Source: Rhodococcus sp. KRD197 | GTDB taxonomy: Bacteria; Actinomycetota; Actinomycetes; Mycobacteriales; Mycobacteriaceae | DNA length: 64,000 nucleotides | Assembly: GCF_017168235.1 (NCBI RefSeq) | Contig: NZ_JABFAO010000004.1 | Span: 277,595-341,594 of the forward strand | Direction: 5' to 3' | Shown: positions 47,007 to 56,445 of the stretch, piece after piece | How positions within the stretch are numbered: position 1 is the first letter of the stretch | Layout of the letters: the number at the start of each line of letters is the position of its first letter | Position numbers and translations under genes: made by a program | Notes under the pieces: generated by a model | Told to the model about the DNA's origin: nothing | Database searches by the model: none | Seen by the model: only the letters and a program-made list of their open reading frames with translations

Positions 47007-50002
47007 GGCTGCACAAGCTGGAAATGTCGGCCTTCGGTCCATTCGGTCGTTGCGAGTCCGTGGATTTCGATGCGCTCGGCGCGGACGGGCTGTTCCTGCT
47101 GCATGGGCAGACGGGAGCCGGCAAGACCACGATTCTCGACGCGGTGGCCTTCGCGCTCTACGGCACGGTTCCCGGTGCCCGCAGGGAGGGCAAACGGCTG
47201 TTGTCCGATCACGCCGAGCCCGGTGCGGTTCCAACGGTCTCGCTGGAGGCGACGCTCGGTGGCCGGCGCGTTCGTATCGTCCGCAGTCCCGAGTACTTCC
47301 GCCCGAAGAAACGTGGCACGGGGACCACGAAGCAGAACGCGAAGGCGACGTTGACCTGGATCGACGGCCGCAGCCAGAACCTCACGCGCCTGGACGAGAT
47401 CGGTGACGCTGTCAGTGCGGCCCTGGGGATGAGCGCCGATCAGTTCTTTCAAGTGGTGCTGCTGCCGCAGGGCGAGTTCGCGCGCTTTCTGCGTGCGGGC
47501 AGTGACGAGCGCGGAGATCTCCTCGAGCGACTGTTCGACACCGCCAGATTCGGAGATATCGAGGAGTGGTTCGCCGATGCGCGGCGCACGAGCGCCGCCG
47601 CACTGGAATCGAGTCGGATTGCCATCGACAAGCTGCAGGGACGGATATCGACTGCCTCGGGTGTCGAGGAGCAGCTCGATCGCGCGCCGGTGGATTGGGC
47701 GAGTGAGGTGTTGGAGGCTGCGCGCCAGGCGTCAGTGCAGTCGGCGACACAGCTCGATGCGGCGCGTGCCGCATCCGACGCCGCGGTAGCAGAGCTCGCA
47801 AAGATGGAAACCACGTCGCAGTTGCAGAAACGCAGGGCGATCGCGGAGCAGCAACTCGCACAGTTTCATCGGGACGCACCGGTGCACGCGGCGCTGCGTC
47901 TCGAGCTCGAGCGGTCGGCTGCCGCAGGACCGGTCGCCGCGTTGGCTGCCGACCTCGCCGAGGCAACGAGCAGGAAGACTCAGGCCGATGCAGCCCGAGA
48001 TGCCGCGCACCGAGCGTTCGCAGAACTCGACGGCGCGGATGCTGTCGTGGCCGGACTCACCAGCGCTGGCTGTGATCCGGCAGACGTCGCCGCCGACCGA
48101 GCCGTCGTTGCCGAGGCTGTGCGCCGGTGGACCACCGAGATCGGTGCACTCGACGAACTGCGGGCTCTGGCGCAACGCGCGGATGCCGAGGAAGAGACCG
48201 TGCGCACACTCGAGGTCGAGCGTGCCGCGGTGGCAGGGCGTATCGAGAAGCTGGAGGCGGATCGGGCCGCGTTGCCGGCCCAGATCGCCGAGGCCGAGAC
48301 CGCGGTGCAGTCTGCGGTTCGAGCGGCGGCAGAGCTCCCCGCGTTGAGCGCTGAGTCCGCCCGGATCACGAGCGCGGTCGAGGCTGCCGTGGAGTTGGCG
48401 AAGGCCCGTACGAAGCTCGCCGCAGCCACACGAGCGCACGAAGACGCCCGGGCAGCTCACAACGACGCCCGCACACATACATTGGATCTGCGCGAGCGGC
48501 GAGTGTCCGGGATGGCTGCGGAACTGGCCGCCAGGCTCACCCCGGGTGACCCGTGCAGCGTGTGTGGATCGCAGACGCACCCCGATCCGGCCCGCGCGGC
48601 CGAGTCCACCGTCACCAAGAACGATGAGGACGCGGCCGCTGAGCGGGAGCAGAGGGCGGGCGCCGCGGTCGATCGGACGGCCGCGCAATCGGCCGAGCTG
48701 ACCCGCGTCGTCGACGTCCTCGTCCACCGTTCGGACGGTCGAGACAGCAGTGAACTCGTCGAAGCACTCGATCGTGTGACAGTAGCGCTCACCGAAACTC
48801 GCTCCGCCGCAGCGCAGTCGACCGAGCGTGAAGCCGCACTGGATCGGCTGAGATCGCAGGACCAGCGGCTGTCGAAGGTCCTGGCAGAGGAACAGTCGAC
48901 TATCGCAGGACTCGATGCGAAGGCCGAACACGTTCGAAAGTCCGCAGCGCAGATCCGCGAGCGCATTCTGGCTGCACTCGACGGTCGAGGCGACATCGAC
49001 GAACGCGCCAACCGCCTCGAACGCCTGGTCGCACTGTCGACGGAGTTGCTCGACCGGCGGGCCGATGCCGCGCGCGTCACCGTCGAGGTGCAAGGTCTCG
49101 ACGAGACGCTTGCGAGGAGGGTGGCCGATTCCGGTTTCACCTCCGCCGAGGCCGCAGCCTCTCATGTCGTCACTGCGGCTCGAGCATCCTCGATCGAGAA
49201 GCAGCTCGTCGATGCCGGCGATCTCCGAGCCCACGCCGAGCAGGTGCTGGCCGAGTCTGCGATCGCCGCTGTTGGAGATCTCGAACCGGTCGATCTCGGT
49301 CCGCTCCGGGAGGCCGTCGATGCTGCCGCGGTGCGCCTGCACGATGCGGTGGCCCGAAACGCCGAGTGCCGGTGGCAAACCGAACAGCTCGAAGACCTGG
49401 CTTTGCAGCTGTGGGCCGCCGTGGACCGCGCGGCTCCCATGCAGGCCACGCACGATGAACTCGCTGCCCTCGCCGATGTCGTTGCGGGACGCGGTCAGAA
49501 CGCACGCAAGATGTCGTTGCGCTCGTACGTGTTGGCATCGCGGCTCGAAGACGTCGCGGAGTCGGCGTCGTCGCGGCTTCGCCGTATGTCCGCAGGCCGC
49601 TACGAGTTCGTTCACTCCGACGAGGCCGAAGCCCGTGGTCGCCGAGGTGGACTCGGGCTCGACATCCGCGACGACTACACCGGGGTCGTGCGTTCGGCGA
49701 AGACGCTCTCCGGTGGCGAATCGTTTCTGGCCTCGCTCTCACTGGCCCTCGGGCTCGCAGACGTCGTCGCGGCCGAATCCGGTGGGGTGGTGCTGGACAC
49801 CATGTTCATCGACGAGGGTTTCGGCACCCTCGACGCCGATACCCTCGAGGCCGTGATGGGAGTCCTCGACGAACTGCGGGCAGGCGGGCGAGTCGTCGGA
49901 ATCGTCAGCCACGTCGATGAGATGCGTCAAAGAATCCCCAGCCGGCTGCACGTCATCCGCAATCGAGACGGGTCCACTCTTCAGCTGTTCGCCACGTCCT
50001 GA
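47003..50002 (+). CDS. sbcC: nuclease SbcCD subunit C (Rad50-like ATPase)
   Basis: SMC-like ATPase of 999 residues. Walker A is LHGQTGAGKTTILDAVAF near residue 35; two long coiled-coil halves flank the zinc hook CSVCG (Cys518 and Cys521), near the middle as expected; the C-terminal lobe has signature TLSGGESFLASLSLALGLAD and Walker B DTMFIDEGFGTLD. It controls SbcD access to DNA ends. The last 22 bp overlap the end of the converging permease gene. Confidence 0.97.
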   Translation: MRLHKLEMSAFGPFGRCESVDFDALGADGLFLLHGQTGAGKTTILDAVAFALYGTVPGARREGKRLLSDHAEPGAVPTVSLEATLGGRRVRIVRSPEYFRPKKRGTGTTKQNAKATLTWIDGRSQNLTRLDEIGDAVSAALGMSADQFFQVVLLPQGEFARFLRAGSDERGDLLERLFDTARFGDIEEWFADARRTSAAALESSRIAIDKLQGRISTASGVEEQLDRAPVDWASEVLEAARQASVQSATQLDAARAASDAAVAELAKMETTSQLQKRRAIAEQQLAQFHRDAPVHAALRLELERSAAAGPVAALAADLAEATSRKTQADAARDAAHRAFAELDGADAVVAGLTSAGCDPADVAADRAVVAEAVRRWTTEIGALDELRALAQRADAEEETVRTLEVERAAVAGRIEKLEADRAALPAQIAEAETAVQSAVRAAAELPALSAESARITSAVEAAVELAKARTKLAAATRAHEDARAAHNDARTHTLDLRERRVSGMAAELAARLTPGDPCSVCGSQTHPDPARAAESTVTKNDEDAAAEREQRAGAAVDRTAAQSAELTRVVDVLVHRSDGRDSSELVEALDRVTVALTETRSAAAQSTEREAALDRLRSQDQRLSKVLAEEQSTIAGLDAKAEHVRKSAAQIRERILAALDGRGDIDERANRLERLVALSTELLDRRADAARVTVEVQGLDETLARRVADSGFTSAEAAASHVVTAARASSIEKQLVDAGDLRAHAEQVLAESAIAAVGDLEPVDLGPLREAVDAAAVRLHDAVARNAECRWQTEQLEDLALQLWAAVDRAAPMQATHDELAALADVVAGRGQNARKMSLRSYVLASRLEDVAESASSRLRRMSAGRYEFVHSDEAEARGRRGGLGLDIRDDYTGVVRSAKTLSGGESFLASLSLALGLADVVAAESGGVVLDTMFIDEGFGTLDADTLEAVMGVLDELRAGGRVVGIVSHVDEMRQRIPSRLHVIRNRDGSTLQLFATS

Positions 50003-51150
50003 TCCGGTCCAGCCTGATCCGGTCCAGCCTGATCCGGTCCAGCCTGATCCGGCTCGGCCGAGTGCAGGTCGATCTGCTCCGAAAGGTAGCGAATCAGCAC
50101 TGCGGCGACTGCGGCTGCGGGCACCGCGAGGAATGCGCCGACGATCCCGAACACCGATGCGCCGCCGGTGATCGCGAGCAACACGATGACCGGATGCAGA
50201 TTCATGCTGCGGCTCTGCATCACTGGTTGGAGCACATCTCCTTCGAGCTGCTGCACCACGACGACGATCGCCAGCACGATCAACGCCGTCGGCAGCCCGT
50301 TCGCCACCAGCGCGACCAACACTGCCAGAGCACCCGCGACGAACGCACCCACGATGGGGATGAAGCCGCCGATGAACGTGATAGTTGCCAGCGCGAGCGC
50401 CAACGGCACACCGAGGAGAACGAGACCGAGGCCGATGAAGAACGCGTCGACGAAACTGACGACCGCCTGGGTGCGAATGAATCCGCCGAGCGTCACCCAC
50501 ATACGGCCCAGCACCTCGGAGAAGTGACGGCCGACGCGAGAGCCGGTCATTCCATGCAGCCACGGAACGAACTTGACGCCGTCCTTGAGCAAGAAGAAGG
50601 TCAGCACCAGCATCAGGGTGAGAGTGATCAGAATCGAACCGGCAGTGGACACCCCGCTGAACACGCCGGAGGCGATTGCGGCGCCGCTGTCCTGCAACCG
50701 CTCCAGAATCGTGGAGACGGCAGTGTCGATCTGCTCGTCCTGGAGGTTGACCGGCGGACCCTTGAGCCAGTTCTGTACCTGAGACACCCCGTCCGATGCC
50801 TTGTCGACGAGTTCGGGCGTCGAATCGACGACGGACGGCACGATCAGGGTGACCACCCCGACGACGATGAGGGAGAACACGACCAGCGCCGTGGCAGCGG
50901 ACGCGGCACGCGGAAACCCGACTCGCATCATCAATTTGGTCGGTGGCCACAACACCGTGGCAACGATGATCGCCAGCAGCACCGGCAGCACGACGACCCA
51001 CAGGGCTGAGATAAGCCAACCCACAACCCACGCTCCGGCAGAGACGGAGACGAGGATGAGCGACCACTTCGCCAACCACAGTCCGCCCGCACCGATGAGG
51101 TCACCCCGATCGCGACCAGTTCTACCGTTCGACGCCGACTGTTCGGTCAT
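49981..51150 (-). CDS. AI-2E family transporter (PerM-like permease)
   Basis: Membrane protein of 389 residues from ATG 51150 with about eight helices; the family pattern is clear in the central soluble segment followed by LTLMLVLTFFLLKDG, and in GVPLALALATITFIGGFIPI and MNLHPVIVLLAITGGASVFG. Members export small molecules or act as ion/proton antiporters; substrate here is unknown. The C-terminus is a PDQAG tandem repeat of about four units and ends PDQDVANS, an unusual acidic tail. Converges on sbcC with a 22-bp overlap. Confidence 0.87.
   Translation of the reverse strand: MTEQSASNGRTGRDRGDLIGAGGLWLAKWSLILVSVSAGAWVVGWLISALWVVVLPVLLAIIVATVLWPPTKLMMRVGFPRAASAATALVVFSLIVVGVVTLIVPSVVDSTPELVDKASDGVSQVQNWLKGPPVNLQDEQIDTAVSTILERLQDSGAAIASGVFSGVSTAGSILITLTLMLVLTFFLLKDGVKFVPWLHGMTGSRVGRHFSEVLGRMWVTLGGFIRTQAVVSFVDAFFIGLGLVLLGVPLALALATITFIGGFIPIVGAFVAGALAVLVALVANGLPTALIVLAIVVVVQQLEGDVLQPVMQSRSMNLHPVIVLLAITGGASVFGIVGAFLAVPAAAVAAVLIRYLSEQIDLHSAEPDQAGPDQAGPDQAGPDQDVANS
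50001..50055. repeat. 15-bp tandem repeat in the permease 3' end
   Basis: GATCCGGTCCAGCCT repeats exactly three times (50001-50045), with a partial fourth unit to 50055. On the minus strand it encodes PDQAG repeats at the C-terminus of the AI-2E-type permease. As a 15-bp unit it keeps frame when copy number changes by slippage. Confidence 0.95.
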
Positions 51151-51261
51151 GTCACAAATTCCTCTGCAGGTCACTGCGCGGGTGAAGCATTCGGATCACC
51201 GAATGACTCTATGCCCGGCGTCCAGCTACATACCTGCCAACCGAGCAGATGCTCGGCCCTG

Positions 51262-51765
51262 TCAGCGTTCGCTGGATTCGTGGGTGAGCAGCCACGTCTT
51301 GGCAGGCAGGCCCCACCGGAAGCCGCCCAGTGCGCCGCCGACCCGAAACACCCGATGGCACGGTACGAACAACGCTGCGGCGTTTCGCGCGCAGGCGGAC
51401 GCTGCGCCCCTGATCGCCGCCGGCCGACCGGAGCGTGCCGCGAGCTCCGAGTAGGTGATGGGGGACCCGGCAGGTACCTCGCGCAGAATCTTCCAGGCAT
51501 GCATGAGGAATTCCCCGGACTGCTGGGCGACGGGGACGTCGTCGATGGCGTCGAGTCGGCCGCGGTGGTAGGCGACCACCGCTTCGGTGACCGCACCCAG
51601 ATCGGCCGCTTCACGCACGGACCTCGGACGCAACGTCGCGTGTATCAGGGGCGTGAGATCGTCGACGGTGGCAGTCCATCCCGACGCGAGAACCACTCCG
51701 TCGGCGTCGACGATGGTGGTGAACGGTCCGATCGGAGTGAAGACGGTGGCGTGAGTGGCGATCAT
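51262..51765 (-). CDS. ogt: methylated-DNA-[protein]-cysteine S-methyltransferase
   Basis: O6-alkylguanine transferase of 167 residues that moves the alkyl group to its own cysteine. VPCHRVFRVGGALGGFRWG holds the acceptor Cys in PCHRV; ITYSELAARSGRPAAIRG is the helix-turn-helix that flips the base. ATG 51765 overlaps the stop of the ada-alkA gene, so both come from one transcript, as for Rv1316c-Rv1317c. Confidence 0.95.
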   Translation of the reverse strand: MIATHATVFTPIGPFTTIVDADGVVLASGWTATVDDLTPLIHATLRPRSVREAADLGAVTEAVVAYHRGRLDAIDDVPVAQQSGEFLMHAWKILREVPAGSPITYSELAARSGRPAAIRGAASACARNAAALFVPCHRVFRVGGALGGFRWGLPAKTWLLTHESSER

Positions 51766-53213
51766 TTTCCTCTACTTTCGAGTTCGATGTTCCACAGGTG
51801 CATCGAGACGTAGGAACGCCATGGTGCCCAGCGGTGCGAGTCGGTCAGCGGCATACCGAGGCGGTCTGCGCCCTGACGCACGACGAGGTCGGTATCGAGC
51901 AATACATCGGGGTCGGCGAGTGTTCGCATGACGACGTAGCGTGCCGTCCACGGCCCGATTCCCTTCAGCGCAAGCAGGCTTTCTTCGAGTTCCTCGGGTG
52001 TCATCGCTGCGTGCAGAACCACTTTGCCGCTCGCGAGGGCATCGGCGACGCCGATGATCGCCTTCACTCTCGCACTCGGCCCGGCGAGAACCTCGTGTCC
52101 GCGTTCGGCTATCGCGTCGGCGCCGGGGAACAGTCTGGTTATTCCGCCGCCGAGCGGATCGTCGATCGGGGTGCCGAGGGCGTCGACGAGGCGAGCGGTG
52201 TGTGTCGCGGCGGCGCGCAACGAGATCTGTTGACCGATCATCGTGCGCATGAGCATCTCGTCGCCGTCGATGCTTCCCGGTGCGCGGATTCCTGGGCGGG
52301 CGCGGACATTCGGTGCCAACGCCGAATCCTGCATCAGCGCAGAGTCCACGGCCACCGGGTCGGCGTCGAGATCGAGGAGGTGACGGACACGGGCGACGGC
52401 GGGGGCGAGATCCCGCATATCCTGCAGGCTCATCGTGGTCTCCACGTATCCGTCCTCGATACGCATCCCGAGGACGGCATGCCCGTGCGGCAGACGCAGC
52501 GAACGGCGATACAGACCCGACTCGTCGTCGAAAGTCTCGAGACCTGGCACCACGTGACCGCGGAGGAACCATTCGAGCCAGGCCTTGTCCAGCGGCTGTC
52601 GATAGGGGAGGCGGACCGTCACTGTGCCGCTGCTCGAAACGGTCTTCTTGCGCGTGGCCTCCTCACGCAACGTCGTCGGGTTGACGGCGAAGACAGCGCG
52701 CACGGTGTCGTTGAACTGACGAACGCTGGAGAACCCGGACGCGAAGGCGATGTCGCTCATGGACATCGTGGTCGTCTGAATCAGCGTCCTCGCGGTGTGC
52801 GCGCGATGTGCGCGTGCGAGGGCGAGTGGTCCCGCGCCGATCTGCGCGGTCAGCACCCTGGTGAGCTGTCTGCTGGAGTATCCGAGCGTGTGCGCGAGGG
52901 ATTCGACGCCGCCGCGTTCGACGGCTCCGTCGGAGATCAGTCGCATCGCGCGGGAGGTGAGATCGGAGTTGATATTCCAGTGCGGCGACCCGGGGGTGGC
53001 ATCGGGCTGGCATCGTCGGCAAGCGCGGTAGCCGTTCTGTTGGGCTGCCGCTGCGGTCGGTACGAACGAGACGTTCTGCGGTTTGGGGGTCACTGCCGGA
53101 CACGAAGGGCGGCAGTAGATTCCCGTCGTGCGCACGGCTGTGAAGAATTGGCCGTCGAACCGTGTGTCGCGCGCGGACACGGCCCGGTAGCACCGCTCGA
53201 AATCCAACTCCAT
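51762..53213 (-). CDS. alkA: Ada-AlkA fusion: methyl-sensing AraC regulator plus 3-methyladenine DNA glycosylase
   Basis: Protein of 483 residues combining regulation and repair. The N-terminal Ada domain binds zinc through Cys34, Cys38, Cys65 and Cys68 (IYCRPSC and ACRRCQ) and, in Ada, accepts methyl groups from phosphotriesters. An AraC helix-turn-helix pair follows (DIAFASGFSSVRQFNDTVR). The C-terminal part is AlkA: DEMLMRTMIGQQISLRAA, the helix-hairpin-helix LKGIGPWTARYV, and the catalytic-type Asp in LLDTDLVV. It lacks the second Ada transferase domain, which is the separate ogt gene. The start MELDFERCYRAV at 53213 is preferred over an earlier one at 53264. Confidence 0.95.
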   Translation of the reverse strand: MELDFERCYRAVSARDTRFDGQFFTAVRTTGIYCRPSCPAVTPKPQNVSFVPTAAAAQQNGYRACRRCQPDATPGSPHWNINSDLTSRAMRLISDGAVERGGVESLAHTLGYSSRQLTRVLTAQIGAGPLALARAHRAHTARTLIQTTTMSMSDIAFASGFSSVRQFNDTVRAVFAVNPTTLREEATRKKTVSSSGTVTVRLPYRQPLDKAWLEWFLRGHVVPGLETFDDESGLYRRSLRLPHGHAVLGMRIEDGYVETTMSLQDMRDLAPAVARVRHLLDLDADPVAVDSALMQDSALAPNVRARPGIRAPGSIDGDEMLMRTMIGQQISLRAAATHTARLVDALGTPIDDPLGGGITRLFPGADAIAERGHEVLAGPSARVKAIIGVADALASGKVVLHAAMTPEELEESLLALKGIGPWTARYVVMRTLADPDVLLDTDLVVRQGADRLGMPLTDSHRWAPWRSYVSMHLWNIELESRGK

Positions 53214-53269
53214 GAGCTCTACTGTGTCATTCCCGCGTGCCCGTATCCAGCGGAAATCGGACACGGTCG

Positions 53270-54460
53270 TCAGGCGCCGAGTGCCTGGTCGACGGCCCGC
53301 GCGCTCAATACTTGGTCCAGGACCATCGCGGCGCTGCCGATCACGCCCGAGTGATCGCCATGTGTGGTGGCTTGGATGGTCAACGCGCGGGTGGCCAACG
53401 CGGTTGCGTTGCCGTAGACGGTTTCACGCAGACCCGCCACGAAGATGTCGTAGGCCTTTGCCATGTCCCCGCCGACGATGAGTACCTCGGGGTTGAGCAG
53501 ATTGACCGCCCCGGCGAGTGTTTCACCGATGTGCCTACCGCTGTCGCGGATGAGGCGTCGGGCCTCGGGGTCACCGCTGATCGCGAGGTCGACAACACCC
53601 CGGATGTGCCCGACGCTGCGGCCCTGGTTCTGCAGGGCCCGCACGAGGGCCCAGCCGCCGGCGATGGCTTCGAGGCATCCGCTGTCGCCGCACCGGCAGG
53701 CGACGCCCGCAGCTGCGGCGGTTTTGGTATGGCCGAATTCGCCTGCGGCGCCCAATGATCCGCGCTGGAGAACCCCGCCTGCCACTATGCCCGCGCCGAG
53801 TCCGGTGGACGCCTTGACCAGGAGTGCATCGTTGAAGTGCGTGTGATTGTCGCGGCGCTCGGCGAGCACCATGACGTTCGCGTCGTTGTCGAGAAAGACG
53901 GGTGCTGAGGTGGTGTCGGCGAAGAACGGCGCCAGGGGAACGCCGTCCCAGCCGTGCATGATGGGCGAATCCAGGCTGCAGCCGCGGGCGGTGTCCGCGG
54001 TGCCGGGAATGGAGAGTCCGACGCCGAGGATGCGGTGGCCGAGGCGTCCGGTGTCATCGATGAGCGCTTCGAGGCGTTTGGTGATCTGTGGCATCAGCTC
54101 ACTCGGTCCGACGCCGATTTCCTGATCGACGGTGTCGTTGGCGAGAAATTCTCCGCCGAGGGTGAAGACGCCGAGTTGCGATCGACTGCGTCCGATGGCG
54201 GCGGCGAGGACGATGCCGGCGTCGACGTCGAAGGACAGGCGCGCCGGCGGGCGTCCCCCGGTGGACTGAGTGTCCTCGGTTTCGAGGATGAGGCCGAGCG
54301 CGGTGAGTGCGGCGACTCGCGAGGCGATCGCGGAGCGGGAGAGCCCGGTGATCTTGCCGAGTTCGGCTCGTGTGTCGGCCTCGCCGTCCCGCACGAGCGC
54401 GAAGATTTCACCCGCTGTCGCAGGTGGGGCGCTCGGAAGGGGCGGTCGCATATCTGCCAT
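53270..54460 (-). CDS. ROK family transcriptional regulator
   Basis: Regulator of 396 residues: an N-terminal winged helix (AELGKITGLSRSAIASRV) and a ROK sugar-kinase-like domain with VGLSIPGTADTA, the ATP/phosphate loop region STGLGAGIVAGG and the zinc motif CRCGDSGCLE. Such proteins are usually sugar-responsive repressors. It is divergently transcribed from edd-eda with 131 bp between, so it is the likely controller of Entner-Doudoroff genes; the effector may be gluconate, a sugar phosphate or a related compound (inference). Confidence 0.9.
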   Translation of the reverse strand: MADMRPPLPSAPPATAGEIFALVRDGEADTRAELGKITGLSRSAIASRVAALTALGLILETEDTQSTGGRPPARLSFDVDAGIVLAAAIGRSRSQLGVFTLGGEFLANDTVDQEIGVGPSELMPQITKRLEALIDDTGRLGHRILGVGLSIPGTADTARGCSLDSPIMHGWDGVPLAPFFADTTSAPVFLDNDANVMVLAERRDNHTHFNDALLVKASTGLGAGIVAGGVLQRGSLGAAGEFGHTKTAAAAGVACRCGDSGCLEAIAGGWALVRALQNQGRSVGHIRGVVDLAISGDPEARRLIRDSGRHIGETLAGAVNLLNPEVLIVGGDMAKAYDIFVAGLRETVYGNATALATRALTIQATTHGDHSGVIGSAAMVLDQVLSARAVDQALGA

Positions 54461-54500
54461 TCAATCAATTCGCAACTGTTGCGGCAACAACGCAAGTTCA

Positions 54501-54561
54501 CCCACTTATAACTTTCAAATACATAAGTTGGGTTGTGCGCACACCTAAGTGGCCCTAGGCT
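54501..54561 (+). promoter_or_regulatory. candidate operator and promoter of edd
   Basis: CCCACTTATA at 54501 faces ATAAGTTGGG ending at 54532, an inverted repeat with one base offset between the arms. Immediately after it come TTGTGC (54533-54538) and TAGGCT (54556-54561) at 17-bp spacing, a plausible promoter for edd. The AT-rich repeat stands out from the GC-rich surroundings and is the best candidate binding site for the divergent ROK regulator. A second short repeat, TGTTGC/GCAACA, lies just beyond at the ROK side. Confidence 0.55.
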
Positions 54562-54591
54562 GGCCGTTGAGACCGAAAAGGGGAACACCTC

Positions 54592-56415
54592 ATGGACACA
54601 ATCCACCCGGTCCTGCGTCAGGTCACCGACCGCATCGCAGACCGCAGCCAGTCCGAACGGGCCACCTACCTCGATCGAATCGACACTGCAGCAGACGCCG
54701 GTCCCGCCCGCGGCCGCCTCGCCTGCGCCAACATCGCCCACGGCTTCGCCGCATCGGGCAAGGCCGACAAGCAGGCGCTGCGCGGCATGGTCAAACCGAA
54801 CATCGCGATCGTCTCCGCCTACAACGAGATGCTGTCCGCGCACAAACCCTTCGAGTCCTACCCAGCCACCCTCAAGGCGGCGGTCATCGACGCGGGCGGC
54901 ATTGCACAGTTCGCCGGTGGTGTTCCCGCCATGTGCGACGGCATCACCCAGGGGCGTGAGGGCATGCAGCTCTCGCTCTTCAGCCGCGACATCATCGCCA
55001 TGTCCACGGCCATAGCCCTCTCGCACGACATGTTCGACGCCACCCTCATGCTCGGTGTGTGCGACAAGATCGTCCCCGGCATGCTCATCGGCGCGCTGAG
55101 TTTCGGTCACCTACCCGCGGTGTTCGTCCCCGCCGGTCCGATGACCTCCGGGCTTCCGAACGGGGAGAAGGCGAAAGCCCGTCAGCTCTACGCCGAGGGC
55201 AAGGTGGGACGTGAAGCACTGCTGGACGCCGAGGCTGCGTCGTACCACGGCAGCGGCACGTGCACCTTCTTCGGCACCGCCAACTCGAACCAGCTGCTGA
55301 TGGAGGTCATGGGCCTGCATCTACCCGGGTCTTCGTTCGTCAATCCGGGAACCGCGATGCGCGACGCCCTCACTCGCGAGGCCGGACACGTCGTGACAGG
55401 TCTGACGGCTCTCGGTGATCAGTACACGCCCGTCGGACGCTTGGTCGACGAGAAGGCGATCGTCAACGGATGCGTCGCGCTGCTGGCCACCGGCGGGTCG
55501 ACCAATCACACGATGCATCTCGTCGCGATCGCCAAGGCCGCAGGTATCACGCTGACCTGGCAGGATCTGTCCGAGCTGTCTGCAGTGGTGCCGCTCATGG
55601 CGCGCATCTACCCCAACGGCAAAGCCGATGTGAACCACTTCCACGCCGCCGGCGGGCTCGGCTTCGTCATCGGGTCGCTGCTCGACGCCGGTCTGCTCCA
55701 CGAGGACGTCGACACCGTCGCCGGTAGGGGACTGCAGCGCTACACCCAAGAGCCCAAGCTCGACGGTGACGGCGTCATGTGGCACGAGGGCACGCGCATC
55801 AGTGGCGACAACACCGTGCTGCGCGGAGCCGACGAGCCTTTCAGTCGCGACGGCGGACTGAAGATGCTCACCGGTCCGATCGGCAAGTCCGTCATCAAGA
55901 CATCAGCTCTGGCGTCCGAGCATCGCGCGGTGACCGGGCCGGCCAAGGTCTTCGACGACCAGGCGGACTTCCTGGCAGCGTTCGAGGCCGGGCAGCTCGA
56001 AGGAGACTTCGTCGCGGTGCTGCGCTACCAAGGCCCCAAGGCGAACGGAATGCCCGAGCTGCACAAGCTCACCCCGGCACTCGGCATCCTGCAGGACCGC
56101 GGCTACCGCGTCGCACTGATCACCGACGGCCGCATGTCCGGCGCGTCCGGAAAGGTGCCTGCCGCAATTCACCTCACGCCCGAGGCCGCAAACGGCGGAT
56201 CGATCGCGAAAATACTCGACGGTGACATGATCACGCTCGACTCCAATACGGGCACGCTCGACATCGGCGTTCCCCTCGGCGAGTTCGAGGCTCGCCCGGT
56301 CACCGGCCGGGTGCTCACCGACGACGAATGGGCCGGTACCGGCCGCGACCTGTTCTCCGGCATGCGCGCCATGGTCGGCCCAGCCGACGAGGGCGCCATG
56401 TTCGTGATGCGCTGA
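54592..56415 (+). CDS. edd: 6-phosphogluconate dehydratase
   Basis: Entner-Doudoroff dehydratase, 607 residues, converts 6-phosphogluconate to KDPG. It belongs to the IlvD/Edd Fe-S family: [17 protein letters not shown] and [16 protein letters not shown] carry cluster cysteines, [18 protein letters not shown] a third, and [17 protein letters not shown] is the C-terminal signature. Length and [20 protein letters not shown] separate it from IlvD. ATG 54592 with AAAAGGGG upstream. Followed by eda after 30 bp. Confidence 0.95.
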   Translation: MDTIHPVLRQVTDRIADRSQSERATYLDRIDTAADAGPARGRLACANIAHGFAASGKADKQALRGMVKPNIAIVSAYNEMLSAHKPFESYPATLKAAVIDAGGIAQFAGGVPAMCDGITQGREGMQLSLFSRDIIAMSTAIALSHDMFDATLMLGVCDKIVPGMLIGALSFGHLPAVFVPAGPMTSGLPNGEKAKARQLYAEGKVGREALLDAEAASYHGSGTCTFFGTANSNQLLMEVMGLHLPGSSFVNPGTAMRDALTREAGHVVTGLTALGDQYTPVGRLVDEKAIVNGCVALLATGGSTNHTMHLVAIAKAAGITLTWQDLSELSAVVPLMARIYPNGKADVNHFHAAGGLGFVIGSLLDAGLLHEDVDTVAGRGLQRYTQEPKLDGDGVMWHEGTRISGDNTVLRGADEPFSRDGGLKMLTGPIGKSVIKTSALASEHRAVTGPAKVFDDQADFLAAFEAGQLEGDFVAVLRYQGPKANGMPELHKLTPALGILQDRGYRVALITDGRMSGASGKVPAAIHLTPEAANGGSIAKILDGDMITLDSNTGTLDIGVPLGEFEARPVTGRVLTDDEWAGTGRDLFSGMRAMVGPADEGAMFVMR

Positions 56416-56445
56416 CCCCCACTGACTCTAGAAAAAGGCAAGAAC

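Noticed and set aside
47732..49615. Open frame of 627 codons on the minus strand opposite sbcC
   Set aside because: sbcC shows Walker motifs and a central zinc hook on the plus strand; the opposite frame is Cys/Arg/Gly-rich without motifs and is a composition artefact.
50001..50055. Possible CRISPR-like repeat
   Set aside because: Units of 15 bp are directly adjacent without spacers and encode PDQAG repeats inside a permease gene.
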